In this document: piece after piece, positions 10,601 through 19,851 of the stretch
Layout of the letters: every line of letters begins with the position of its first letter
Position numbering within the stretch: the first letter of the stretch is position 1
Assembly: GCF_022965805.1 (NCBI RefSeq)
Contig: NW_027330836.1
Location: 62,001-126,000 of the forward strand
Length of the DNA stretch: 64,000 nucleotides
Source: Primulina eburnea
Taxonomy: Eukaryota > Streptophyta > Magnoliopsida > Lamiales > Gesneriaceae
Direction: 5' to 3'
The notes under the pieces: generated by a model
Seen by the model: only the letters and a program-made list of their open reading frames with translations
Told to the model about the DNA's origin: nothing
Databases searched by the model: none
Program-made: the position numbers and the translations under genes

Positions 10601-11615
10601 TGGGAGTGCTGTGACATTCCTTGTTCTTTATGTTGATGACATTCTACTCATTGGGAATGATGTAGGAATGTTGCAATCAACAAAGATATGGTTAGCAAGT
10701 AAGTTCTCAATGCAGGACTTGGGTGAAGCATCTTTTGTATTGGGAATACAGATCTATAGAGATAGATCAAGAAGATTGCTTGGTCTCACCCAGTCCACAT
10801 ACATTGATACCATCGTGAAGCGGTTCTCGATGGATGAGTCCAAGAGAGGACATCTACCAATGTGTCATGGCGTGTCCCTATCCAAGTCTATGTCTCCCAA
10901 GACTGATGCAGAGATAGCGGCGATGACACGAATTCCGTATGCTTCGGCTATTGGTAGTATCATGTATGGGATGATATCTACATGTCCTGACGTGGCATTT
11001 GCACTAAGTGTAGTGAGTAGATATCAATCCAACCCTGGTCTTCCACACTGGAAAGCTGTGAAAGACATCCTCAAGTATTTGAGAAGGACCAATAAGTTGT
11101 TTTTGGTCTATGGGGGTGGAGAACTAAAATTGGAAGGCTATACCAACTCTAGCTTCCAAAGCGATGTTGATGACTCGAAGTCAACCTCCGGATTCATATT
11201 CATGCTCAATGGTGGTGCTGTCTCTTGGAAGAGTTCCAAGCAAGACAGTACTGCGGATTCCACCACTGAGGCAGAATACATTGCTGCATCGGCTGCAGCA
11301 AAGGAGGCTGTTTGGATTAGGAATTTCGTCCAAGAGTTGGGCGTCATTCCAAATGGAGTTGCTCCTATCCCGGTGATGTGCGACAACACGGGAGCCATAG
11401 CTCAGGCGAAGGAGCCAAGGTCTCATCAGAAGTCCAAACACGTACTGAGAAAGTACCATATCCTCAGAGAGATCGTGGAAAGAGGAGATGTCACGATTGA
11501 CAAAGTCGGCTCCGCAGATAATGTTGCTGATCCACTAACTAAGCCTTTACCAGGACCATCATTCGAGAAGCATCGCGAATCAATGGGTCTAAAGAATATA
11601 GGTAGTTGGCTCTAG
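7695..11615 (+). CDS. Copia-A1 Gag-Pol polyprotein
   Basis: One open frame of 1306 codons from an ATG just after a T-rich CAG acceptor-like site. Gag (UBN2-like) covers about residues 1-250. A CCHC knuckle CHHCKKPGHWRRNC starts at residue 255. Protease has DTG at 298. Integrase has its zinc finger around 438-475 (HARLGH, CESCLKGK) and catalytic Asp499, Asp562 and Glu598. Reverse transcriptase covers about 820-1060, with YVDD ending at 981-982. RNase H follows to the C-terminus. RNase H is odd: residue 1151 is Asn in GYTNSSF where Copia-A2 has Asp, the usual first catalytic position. Other differences from A2 include Cys for Arg in ISTCPDV and Phe for Cys in VFKLQRS. A1 and A2 lack four Gag codons found in Copia-B. 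The protein would copy the element RNA in virus-like particles and insert it in the genome; activity is doubtful given the RNase H change. Confidence 0.95.
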   Translation: MSSIRNPFSIILEKHILTGPNYITWLRNLKIVLNSERIAYTLTESPPDEAPTNCSPEELQTYKDWCDHDLKAKCYMQASMNDELQRRFEDAKNAADIHMHLKELFGEQTRPLRHATVKELITLRMRDGTSVHEHGLKFIGLVGMDLILPSELTTDVLLLSLPSSFDPFVVNFNMNKLEPSLEELVNMLVTFESTIKKEKQVLYVGSSSGTKTGPPGKGKKRSFQRTKKSVPLKRQSPSPVVAAAPVKAEKTVDICHHCKKPGHWRRNCREYLAQKGSGKGMFFIEVNISINSTFWVLDTGCGSHLCNDLQAMGRSRRLQEGETFLRMGNGARVAAKAVGDICLILNNDFKFVLRDVLFVPDLIKNIISIPMLDIDGYSCLFGKGVGNIYKNECLVGTSELENNLYTLKLKDIPLNNVQTITTTNKRKQDTLNSAQLWHARLGHISLRRMNKLVGVGMFDMYDINALTTCESCLKGKMTKIPFKGHAERAKGLLDLIHTDVCGPLSITTKHGHAYFITFTDDHSRYGYVYLMKYKSEAFEKFKEFRSEVENQLGRSIKTLRSDRGGEYLSAEFQEYLRENEILSQWTPPATPQLNGVSERRNRTLMDMVRSMMGFTELPPSFWGYALETAALLLNNVHTKAVDKTPYEIWMGKPPKYSYLRIWGCPAYVKQTVGDKLDSRSILCYFVGYPRNSIGYYFYHPQETKVFVSRNATFLEKEFLLDRKGEMIELEEVRETPTVVEPTPEKPSEEIQAPRRTERVSRPPVRYGLLLEEGHDEPNLGCDPRTFKEALSDADSSKWLEAMESEMNSMHSNQVWNLVDPPEGIVPIGCKWIYKRKLGADGKVLTFKARLVAKGYTQRQGVDYEETFSPVAMFKSIRILLAIAAWYDYEIWQMDVKTAFLNGDIKEEIYMSQPEGFTSIGSEHMVFKLQRSIYGLKQASRSWNLRFDSTIKEFGFTKNPEEPCVYKKVSGSAVTFLVLYVDDILLIGNDVGMLQSTKIWLASKFSMQDLGEASFVLGIQIYRDRSRRLLGLTQSTYIDTIVKRFSMDESKRGHLPMCHGVSLSKSMSPKTDAEIAAMTRIPYASAIGSIMYGMISTCPDVAFALSVVSRYQSNPGLPHWKAVKDILKYLRRTNKLFLVYGGGELKLEGYTNSSFQSDVDDSKSTSGFIFMLNGGAVSWKSSKQDSTADSTTEAEYIAASAAAKEAVWIRNFVQELGVIPNGVAPIPVMCDNTGAIAQAKEPRSHQKSKHVLRKYHILREIVERGDVTIDKVGSADNVADPLTKPLPGPSFEKHRESMGLKNIGSWL
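8533..8624 (+). other. Candidate alternative intron giving Gag-only product
   Basis: AAAG|GTATGT at 8529-8538 is a close match to the plant 5' splice consensus, lying just after the zinc knuckle. A fitting acceptor, ACTTGCAG|GC, ends at 8624. The 92-nt interval is T-rich and contains the protease DTG codons. Joining the sides changes frame and reaches TAG at 8639-8641 after five codons, so the product would be a Gag of about 284 residues. Copia-A2 has the same sites (55875-55966, stop at 55981). Splicing here is a prediction; unspliced RNA would keep the full polyprotein. Confidence 0.5.
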
Positions 11616-11618
11616 CGC

Positions 11619-11629
11619 AAGTGGGAGAT
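11619..11629 (+). other. Polypurine tract of Copia-A1
   Basis: AAGTGGGAGAT lies directly before the TGTTAG start of the 3' LTR and four bases after the TAG stop of gag-pol. It is the expected primer for plus-strand synthesis and is identical at 44334-44344 and 58961-58971. Confidence 0.85.
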
Positions 11630-13707
11630 TGTTAGAGTAGGTGCACGTCGAGCCAAGTGTTGGCCGACTGTTCACAATGAAACTCTTTGTATAAACGATC
11701 TTTATTTTAATAATATTTGAATTTATTAATTTGGCGCATCTTATCTTTATACCCATGCTAGCTGCATAGATAAAGCCCTTGAATATACAAATAGTAGAAA
11801 GAATATGAGATGCTCATATGATGAGTATCATGAAACTCATATTTGTAATACTGTATATTCTAAACTGTTCCTAGTCGATTCAGCCGCCACTAAGAAGGAT
11901 AAAGGCCGCTCGAGTTAGAGACTAGTATCTGCGATGTGAGTACCATGTTTCATTGGTAGGGGACATTGTGATGTCCGAGCATGCAGATAGGTGCTCCTGG
12001 TAGAGTGCACTGAACAACCCTCCATAAAAGGACTTTCCAAGTGGTTCTCACTTATCGAGTGGAAAAGTCCTGGTTTATGGTTGTACACCATTAGTCCTTA
12101 TGACCCGGGACAACATTGAGACTCTATGTGCTAGCGTTTCACTTTGACTTGTTTACCGACTCTTATGGGGTCTTTAGGTGGCAAGATTGGGTGTTACGGC
12201 GAAACATATAGGAGTCGATGCATTGTAGTCGGGGATTCACCGCTTACCTACGGGTATGGATATCCTATGTGTTTTTCATGTATGTGTGGGTTGAAATCTC
12301 TGATCAGAGTATGGTGGTAATTATGAAAGCGGTTTCATAGATTACACCATCGATGCAACCACAACATGACACATAGTATCGATTCATTGACAACTCTCGA
12401 TAGACCAATAGTTGTCGAATCGATCGGGATATATGAGTTGAAGGGACCGTACTGTACGCTAACCATAATTGAATGGTTCTTGCAGGCACTATCATGTGAT
12501 ACCTAGGGAATCACGTAAGCGATGCTGCTAGGCGTTTAACGTGATTGGTTGGGTGCTATCAGACTTGAGTTCTGACGTTCTTACTATCAAGGAGTTGATA
12601 AGTAAGAATGGAGCAATTGGGGTATGCTCGAATAAGGACATGTTTAGTCCGAATCACATGGAGATGTGAACCCACGGCTAGTTGTATCAATGAACCATTG
12701 AGGGCCACACAAGTACTTGCTTTGTAAATCCCGAAGAGAAGTAAAAAATAGTTCAAGGTGTTGAACGGCTTATAAATGTGTTTATAAGCGTAAAGAAAAA
12801 TAGAAGTATGACTTCTATGAGAGAAATATAAATTTAAATTTATGGAAGTGTTCCTAAGATTAAAATTTGGCCAAGTAAATAATGTAGTTGAAAATTGTGA
12901 TTTTCATAAACATTGTTGTGGACTAAATTAAATTAATTCAAGTGTTGAATTAATTAAACACTAGTAGACCTAGTAGAGTCTAAATAATTAAATTAATTCA
13001 AGTGTTGAATTAATTAAATAATATTGAGTCTTGTAGAGCTCAATTTAAATAATTATTTAACTAGTGGGACTTGAGTAAAATCAAGTAATATTTAATTTAT
13101 CTCAAATGTGTTTGAGATAATAAAATTTAGTCTATGGCTTTTGATGTGTTAAAAACCATATAATATATAAGTGAGACATGTAGGGATTGCATGCTTGGGA
13201 GGTGAAGAGCCTTGATTACTTTTTATTAAAATATTCAAAAGGCATGCAACTTTTGGGGAACAACTTTTGTAACACCCAAGGCTAATCTTCCCACTCCCAC
13301 TCACCTCACTTTGGCCGAATTCTTGAGAGGATTTCTCTCACATTTTTCTTCCTTTTTGTTCTTCATTTTCTTGGAGCAAAAATCATTCTCTTTGAAAAAT
13401 CCTTGAGTTTTTCTAGTGCAAAACTTGAGGGGATTTACATAGCTAAGTGGTGGGCCTTATTCTTGAAGGGGAATAAGAAGGAGCTTGTAGATTTGTCTAC
13501 CAAAGAAGAGCTAAAGTATTCATACTTTAGTTGGAGCCATTTCATCAACTCTAAGGAGTTGATATGTAAATTTCTACAAACATCCTATGCATGTTTTTGT
13601 GATTTTGCAAATATTACACAAGAATCTTGGGGGCCGAAATTTTGCTCTTAAAATTTTTATTTTTCGCTTCCGTTGCGTTTCCGGCCTCCGTAACCGGTCC
13701 GCTTTCA
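11630..13707 (+). repeat. Copia-A1 3' LTR
   Basis: 2078 bp, nearly identical to 3784-5862. Visible differences include one lost T near 11742, C for G near 12330 and C for T near 13138. It ends CCGCTTTCA and is followed by the GTGTT duplication. Confidence 0.95.
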
Positions 13708-15147
13708 GTGTTATCATGTGTATGTAGATCGAAATCTCTGGCCAGAGTATGGTTGTAATTATGAAAGGGGTTTCATAGATTACACCATCGATGCAACTAC
13801 AACATGACACATAGTATCGATTCATTGACAACTCTCGATAAACCAATGGTTGTCGAATCGATCGGGATATATGAGTTGAAGGGACCGTACTGTACGCTAA
13901 CCATAATTGAATGGTTCTTGCAGGCACTATCATGTGATACCTAGGGAATCACGTAAGCGATGCTGCTAGGCGTTTAACGTGATTGGTTGGGTACTATCAG
14001 ACTTGAGTTCTGACGTTCTTATTATCAAGGTGTTGATAAATAAGAATGGAGCAATTGGGGTATGCTCATATTAGGACATGTTTAGTCCGAATCACATAGA
14101 GATGTGAACCCACGGCTAGTTGTATCAATGAACCATTGAGGGCCACACAAGTACTAGCTTTCTAGATCCCGTTGAGAAGTAAAATAGTTCAATGTGTTGA
14201 ACAGCTTATAAAGTAGTTTATAAGCATAAAGAAAAATTAGAAGTATGACTTCTATAAAGGAGAAAATAGTTCAATGTGTTGAACGGCTTATAAATGAGTT
14301 TATAGGCGTAAGGAAAAATAGAAGTATGACTTCTATGAGAGAAATGTAAATTTTGATTTATGGAAGTGTTCCTAAATCAAAATTTGGCCAAGAGAATAAT
14401 GTAATTGAAAATTGTGATTTTCATAAATATTATTATGGACTAAATAAATTAATTCAAGTGTTGAATTAATTAAACACTAGTGGACCTAGTAGAGTCCAAA
14501 TAATTAAATTAACTCAAGTGTTGAATTAATTAAATTATATTGAGTCTTGTAGAGCTCAATTTAAATTAATTATTTAACTAGTGGGACTTGGGTAAATTCA
14601 AGTAATGTTTAAATAGTCTCAAATATGTTTGAGATTATTAAATTTAGTCCATGGTTTTTTAATTTTTTAAAAACCATATAATATACATGCATGGGAGGTG
14701 AAAGGTTAAAGAATTCTTTTGATTAAAAAATTGCATGGCATGCAACTTTTTCACTTTTGCTTTTTGCAACACCAAGACAAGAAAATTAATTCATTCTCCC
14801 TTCCCTCTCCATCCTTATGGCCGAAATCTCCTAGCCATTGTCTCTCCATTTTTCTTCATTTTCTTGTTCTTCAATTTGTTGAAGAATACACTATCTTCTC
14901 TTTGAAAAATCCTCATATTTTTCTAGTGCAATATATGAGGGGATCTACCTAGTTGGTGGTGGGCCTAATTTGAAGGAAAGATTCAAAGGACTTGGTGGAG
15001 GAGCTTGTAGATCTTCATGCCTTGAAGAGCTTTGTTGTTTGACAACAAAGTTGGAGCCACAATCAATCTTTTAAAGATTGATAGGTATATTTTCTCAACC
15101 CCCTATGCATGAAAGTTGAGATTTTGTATATGCTTGCACAACTAGTA
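13708..15147 (+). repeat. Copia-B 5' LTR, part 2 (starts with the GTGTT duplication)
   Basis: Continues the LTR cut at 3783; 13713 onward matches 44995-46420. Unlike A-type LTRs it has a tandem duplication of about 93 bp near 14180-14340 (GTTCAATGTGTTGAAC...GAAGTATGACTTCTAT twice), also present in the 3' LTR. It ends in TAGTA (15143-15147), the target duplication of the solo Gypsy-2 LTR. The 77-codon open stretch at 14719-14952 is LTR sequence and not supported as a gene. Confidence 0.92.
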
Positions 15148-16833
15148 TGTGGGGACCCGGACGCTAATCATCTTTGGGATTTAATTATCAATAAAGATAA
15201 AACAGGGTCTAAAAATTTTTTCGTTTTAAGATATAACTGCGGAAGGTAATGGAATCTAAATACTATACATGTCTGTATAAAATACATTTCAGTATTTAAG
15301 TACAACAAGCTAATTTAAGGTTCAACTACTAAAGTCCAGTAATAAAACCAAGTCTACAGTAAGTCCGGAATCACCACGCTACACTCGTCTTCTCTCATCA
15401 TCATCTTGACCCTGATCCAGCCCCACCTGTTGTCATGCACACATACAAAACAAGACAACAGCCGGATAACTCCGGTGAGAATAAATCCCAGTATAAAACA
15501 TGGTAAGCATGTATATGTTCAAAATAATTCATGATTAGAATCAAAATAATAGATTTCCTAATCTACGAAATCCATTTAAACTCGCATGCAATTTAAATCA
15601 ATAAATATGCACATAAACAATCTAAATCATACAAACATGCTATCATAACTGAAAGCAATAACGATGGGTCCCATGATCTAGGAGCCACATCCATATGAGC
15701 ATGCAGTCCTAATCAAATCATGTCTAGACTCGACTCAACTATAACTCTATGGATCCCGGGGTGAATAAGACGTCACTGGCTGTCACCTACCCAACCACTC
15801 GGGGCGACTGTACGTCTTATTCCTAGACTTCGGTCCGAGCTGTATCGACGGCTGGAAATAGGAGTAATGACTACTCCTAAGTTGAGATACACCGAACGTC
15901 TAGAAGTCTGACAATGACTGTCAAGACTTTCCTATCTTAAATGCAATGAATAACAATCTGTAAACAAAGCATAATCATATTCATAACTGAATATCACAAT
16001 TATCTTACCTGCTTGAATACAATTCTAAAATCAAAGCATAATCAGGTAACAATATAAACAATAATCTAGTATGAGATTTTATTGGGAAACTCAAATGAGA
16101 TTTCATTTGAGTTGGGACTTCCCGAATATCACATGCATTATACCTTTGCCTTCCTGATCTGATGAAGACGACGTCTCGAAGTCGAATTTGTCCATATCTG
16201 ATCTGAAATGACAATAACAGATACACTGTATCAATGTGTAACCCGATTTACAATCTGTTCTGATCACTATCTTTATAAACTACAATCTGATTCATATCAA
16301 CGATATCACGAGATAACAGAAACCAATACTGAATCTGATCAATCTGTACCAACTGATGTTTAGACGGCATAACACTACAGTCTTGTAACCCCGTCAGTCT
16401 TAACATCACAATTATAATACCAGAATCCCTAATAAATCTCAGTACATTCTATAACTTCAGTACCGGTATACTTTAAAATGAATAACAGCATAATTCTGAT
16501 CGCAATCTCAATCACATCAACTCTAAAATTCATAATAATTCTATAAACAATCTGTTTCTAAATCTGACTTCGATTCTACAATATCTACGGTAGTAGAAAC
16601 ACCATATCCGAATCATATTTAATTCTAACAACATCATAAAATCAAATCTTGTCTAAAAGTAATAAAACTTACGTCCAGTTGTAGCCTGCGTTGATAGGAA
16701 CACAGTACCGAAGTCGGATTTCAATTCAGGTAGACGGTTTACTCGCAAATCAATTTAAGAAAATAAGAACGAAGCTTTTTCCCTCAAAACCGATTTCTTC
16801 TCTCCAGCAATTCTGAGAATTTCGATTCTTTAC

Positions 16834-16875
<42 letters not shown>

Positions 16876-17378
16876 GTTTCATGCATGCAAGACAAGTGGC
16901 GTACTTCTTCACGCAGCACGTCTCGCGCATATGCGCGGCCACTACTCGCGCATATGCGCGAGACCTACTGTCTCGGCGAAAATGCTACTCGCGCATATGC
17001 GCCATTAATTCCACGCATATGCGCCACCCCTTCTGGCCCTCCCGCGCATATGTGCCACTCTACTCGCGCATATGCGCCACTGGTTCTGGCCTTGCCGCGC
17101 ATGTGCGCGCACTTACACCGCGCATGTGCGCCAAACTTTCTGGATTTCTCACTTGGCTTCTCGCATGGCTCGCGCATATGCGCGTACACTTCTCGCGCAT
17201 ATGCGCGAGACCTTCGAGTCACGCACACGCAATATTCTTCCTTTCAAAATCTAACAAGAACGCGTCCCGTCTATAATTATCTTGATTAATTCAATAAATC
17301 ATTCCGAATTAATCTCCGATTACAGTAATCATATCCAAATCATTTCAGATTACGGTAATTAAATTCTCGGGCATTACA
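15148..17378 (-). mobile_element. Solo Gypsy-2 LTR, minus strand
   Basis: 2231 bp, from TGTGGGGACCCGG to GGGCATTACA, flanked by TAGTA at 15143-15147 and 17379-17383. No primer site, purine tract or coding sequence adjoins it, so it is a solo LTR left after recombination between two LTRs. Read on its own strand it has a palindrome-rich U3, a long TA tract (about 16838-16876) as TATA region, and a downstream module with the inverted pair GAATAAGACG/CGTCTTATTC near 15763-15823. Confidence 0.93.
16918..17215 (-). repeat. GCGCATATGCGC palindrome cluster in U3
   Basis: About ten copies of CGCGCATATGCGCG or near variants (GCATGTGCGC, ACGCATATGCGCC) lie at spacings of roughly 20-45 bp. They sit just upstream of the TATA tract when the LTR is read on the minus strand. 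Each is self-complementary and rich in CpG. They may be factor binding sites or silencing targets; the role is unknown. Confidence 0.85.
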
Positions 17379-17493
17379 TAGTACATGGTGTTCGATTTTT
17401 CAAAAAAAATTTTTGCAAAATTTCGGTTTTCTTGAGAGTAAATAATTTTGTGCTTCCGTTGCGATTTCGAACACCTTAAAACGATCCCTTTCA
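17379..17493 (+). repeat. Copia-B 5' LTR, part 3 (starts with the TAGTA duplication)
   Basis: The last 110 bp of the 5' LTR, ending AACGATCCCTTTCA. It matches the end of the 3' LTR at 46415-46525. Confidence 0.9.
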
Positions 17494-17677
17494 AGTGGTA
17501 TCAAGAGCTAAGGTTACTAGGTTTTGTGCAACATATACATGATGTTATATTGAGGTCAATTTCTAACCGATTGAGATGAAGTTTTGCAACGATTCAAGGC
17601 CAGATTTGGGGCTTTTTGGGGAAGCAAGTTGCTGCCCATTTCGGGCGCCTCGGGCTGCCCGAAACGGGCAGCAAGGG
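17494..17677 (+). other. Copia-B leader, left part
   Basis: Contains the primer site and the GGGCAGC/GCTGCCC motif cluster (17627-17677), interrupted at AAGGG by the next solo LTR. No gene. Confidence 0.8.
17496..17509 (+). other. Primer binding site of Copia-B, one extra base
   Basis: TGGTATCAAGAGCT follows the LTR after two bases. Against the tRNA-Met complement TGGTATCAGAGC it has one additional A, another mark of decay or of a different ancestral site. Confidence 0.8.
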
Positions 17678-17841
17678 TGTAATGCCCTAGAATTTAATTA
17701 CCGTAATCTGAAATGATTTGGGTATGAGTACCGTAATCTGGAATTAATCTGAAATGATTTATGAATTAATTACGGTAAATATAGACAGAACGGATTAGCC
17801 GGAAAAGACGGAAAAATACACGAAAGGTGTGCGAGGGAGCT

Positions 17842-18135
17842 GCCATGCGCGCACATGCGCGATATAGTGCGCGAACATGCACGCATCGGGCAGAAGACCC
17901 CGCGCATTTGCGCGGCGAGAGGGCGCGCCTATGCGCGAGGTGTCCAGTAGCATGAATGCCGAGACTGTAAGTCTCGCGCATATGCGCGAGGTAGTGCGCG
18001 CATATGCGCGAGCACTCCAGTAGGTCTCGCGCATATGCGCGACTTGTGTTCGCGCATATGCGCGAGCAGTCGGTTAGCAAGGAGAAGGCTCTCGGCGCAT
18101 ATGCGCGGAATTGTGCGCGCATATGCGCCAGGCAT
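17842..18135 (+). repeat. GCGCATATGCGC palindrome cluster in U3
   Basis: Around ten copies of the palindrome or decayed forms, the best preserved between 17975 and 18125, directly upstream of the TA tract at 18179-18198. Same arrangement as at 16918-17215 but in the other orientation. Confidence 0.85.
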
Positions 18136-18904
18136 GCAGCACGAAAATGTGCCACTTGTTGCTTGTGTACGAGGTGTGTATATATATATATATATATACA
18201 TGTAAACGTAATCTTCAGAAGAAAAAGAAATCGAGGGGAAGGTTTTGAAGTTCCGAGGTTTGAAATTAATTTGCGAGAAATCCGTCCGTCTGATTTTAAA
18301 TCCGACTTCAGTACTGTGTTCCTATCAACGTAGACTACAACTGGACGTAAGTTTTGCTACGTTTTGATATGTTTTGAAATTATGGTATTGTCAGAATCTG
18401 ATATGATTCATATATGATGTTTTTGGCATATTAGACATCGTATAATCTGAACTGGATTGAGAAACGGATATCATATGAAATTGTTATGAATCTCAGAGTT
18501 AGATTTACTGATATTTGATATCAGAATTGAGTTGTTCTTGATTAGGAGAGGTTGGGATTCATATCTGACTGATATGGTAGTACTGGATATATTGAAATTA
18601 TGACGTTATGTTGTTGAAACAGAATTTGGTAGAATTCTGATTATATCCAGTATTGTTTGGTTGGTGTATTGATATTGTACCCTCGATATCGTATTGTCAG
18701 ATTGAGTTATTGACAGGCCTGAGGTTCGAGACTTCGACAGAGCCAGGGTATCAGAAAGAAAGGTATAAATTAATGTTTAGTCGGGATTGCACAACTCGAG
18801 TAAGGTTTGACTCGAGTTTCCCTAAATCACATACTTAGTTTATTACATTGATTCTTGTAATTGATGAGATTGATGTTTGTTGTCTATTGATTATAGCCAT
18901 TGCA

Positions 18905-19170
18905 TGTAAGGACTGCTGATTCGCTAGTCATTGATTGATTTGCTTAGATACTGACTGTATGTATTGATTCTGAGTCGTTGAGTCATAGGCTGATTCGCCT
19001 AGTCATCGGCTGATTCGTCGGGTTATTGACTGATTCGTCTACACATAAGCTGATTCGCTTAATTACAGGCTGAGTTGTCTGATTATTGGCTGATTCGCCT
19101 AATTACTGGCTGATTCGTCAGGTTATTGACTGAGTCGTCAATCCTGCGGCTGATTCGCCCAGACACTGGA
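18905..19170 (+). repeat. 22-bp minisatellite in Gypsy-2 LTR
   Basis: About ten loosely conserved units of the type GGCTGATTCGCCTAATTA lie downstream of the TATA tract. The reverse-complement array, GGCGAATCAGCC units, is in the LTR at 50560-50890 but is absent from 15148-17378. Confidence 0.85.
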
Positions 19171-19851
19171 GATGCCGTTTAGGGATTGATTCATTCCTAT
19201 CGACTGAGATTCGATATAATTATCTATATCCAGACATCGGGATCCCTAGGTTAGAGTTGAGTCGAGTCTGAGACGACGCGTTGTTTGAGTTGAGTTTGAG
19301 TCTGAGTGTGAGTCATTGCTTGATATTGATTTATATTATTTGATGTTGATTATGTTCCTGATGATGGTACATGTTTAGAATAAGAGTTATTCTTGATATT
19401 GTTTCATGTTCTGATTTGATACATGTTATGATTATTGCTTATATGCTTTTATATATGTTTTTATATGATTGCACGTTTACATTGTTTATACTGGGATATT
19501 TATATCTCACCGGAGTTATCCGGCTGTTGTCTTGTTTTGTATGTGTGCATGACAACAGGTGGGGCAGGTTCAGGGTCAAGAAAAGAAAGAGGCTGGACTA
19601 GATAGCGTGGAGATCCGGGCTTCGAAGCAACTTAGGATTCAGTACTGATATGTAGTTGAACCTAGTTAATTTCTTGTAGATAACACAAGATTTGTATGTT
19701 CATGTTTAATATGTAATTTGATTATATTACATTACGTTTTCGCTTTGTATTTTAAAAAAAAATTTAGACCCTGTTTTATAATTGATTAATTAGTCCCAAA
19801 GTCCCAAACATGCTTAAGAACTTGATTAGCGTCAGCGTCCGGGTCCCCACA

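Larger units (their letters stand above)
3784..13707 (+). mobile_element. Copia-A1, near-intact Ty1/copia retrotransposon
   Basis: A complete element of 9924 bp with LTRs of 2079 and 2078 bp, flanked by the 5-bp duplication GTGTT (3779-3783 and 13708-13712). It has a tRNA-Met primer site at 5865, a leader of about 1.8 kb, one open gag-pol frame of 1306 codons, and a purine tract before the 3' LTR. The two LTRs differ at about ten positions by eye, so insertion is recent on the scale of this region. It lies inside the 5' LTR of Copia-B. The LTR length and gene order fit plant copia elements; I do not assign a named lineage. Confidence 0.96.
17678..19851 (+). mobile_element. Solo Gypsy-2 LTR, plus strand, minisatellite type
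   Basis: 2174 bp from TGTAATGCCC to CGGGTCCCCACA with the duplication AAGGG at 17673-17677 and 19852-19856. In order it has a U3 with GCGCATATGCGC palindromes, a TA tract as TATA region (18179-18198), then a region that differs from the LTR at 15148: a minisatellite of about 22 bp with GGCTGATTCGCC units. It lies 299 bp from the 15148-17378 LTR in opposite orientation. No internal sequence remains. Confidence 0.93.

Noticed and set aside
16918..17215. CRISPR-like array of short repeats
   Set aside because: This is a plant retrotransposon LTR; repeats are 12-14 bp palindromes with irregular spacers, and there are no cas genes.
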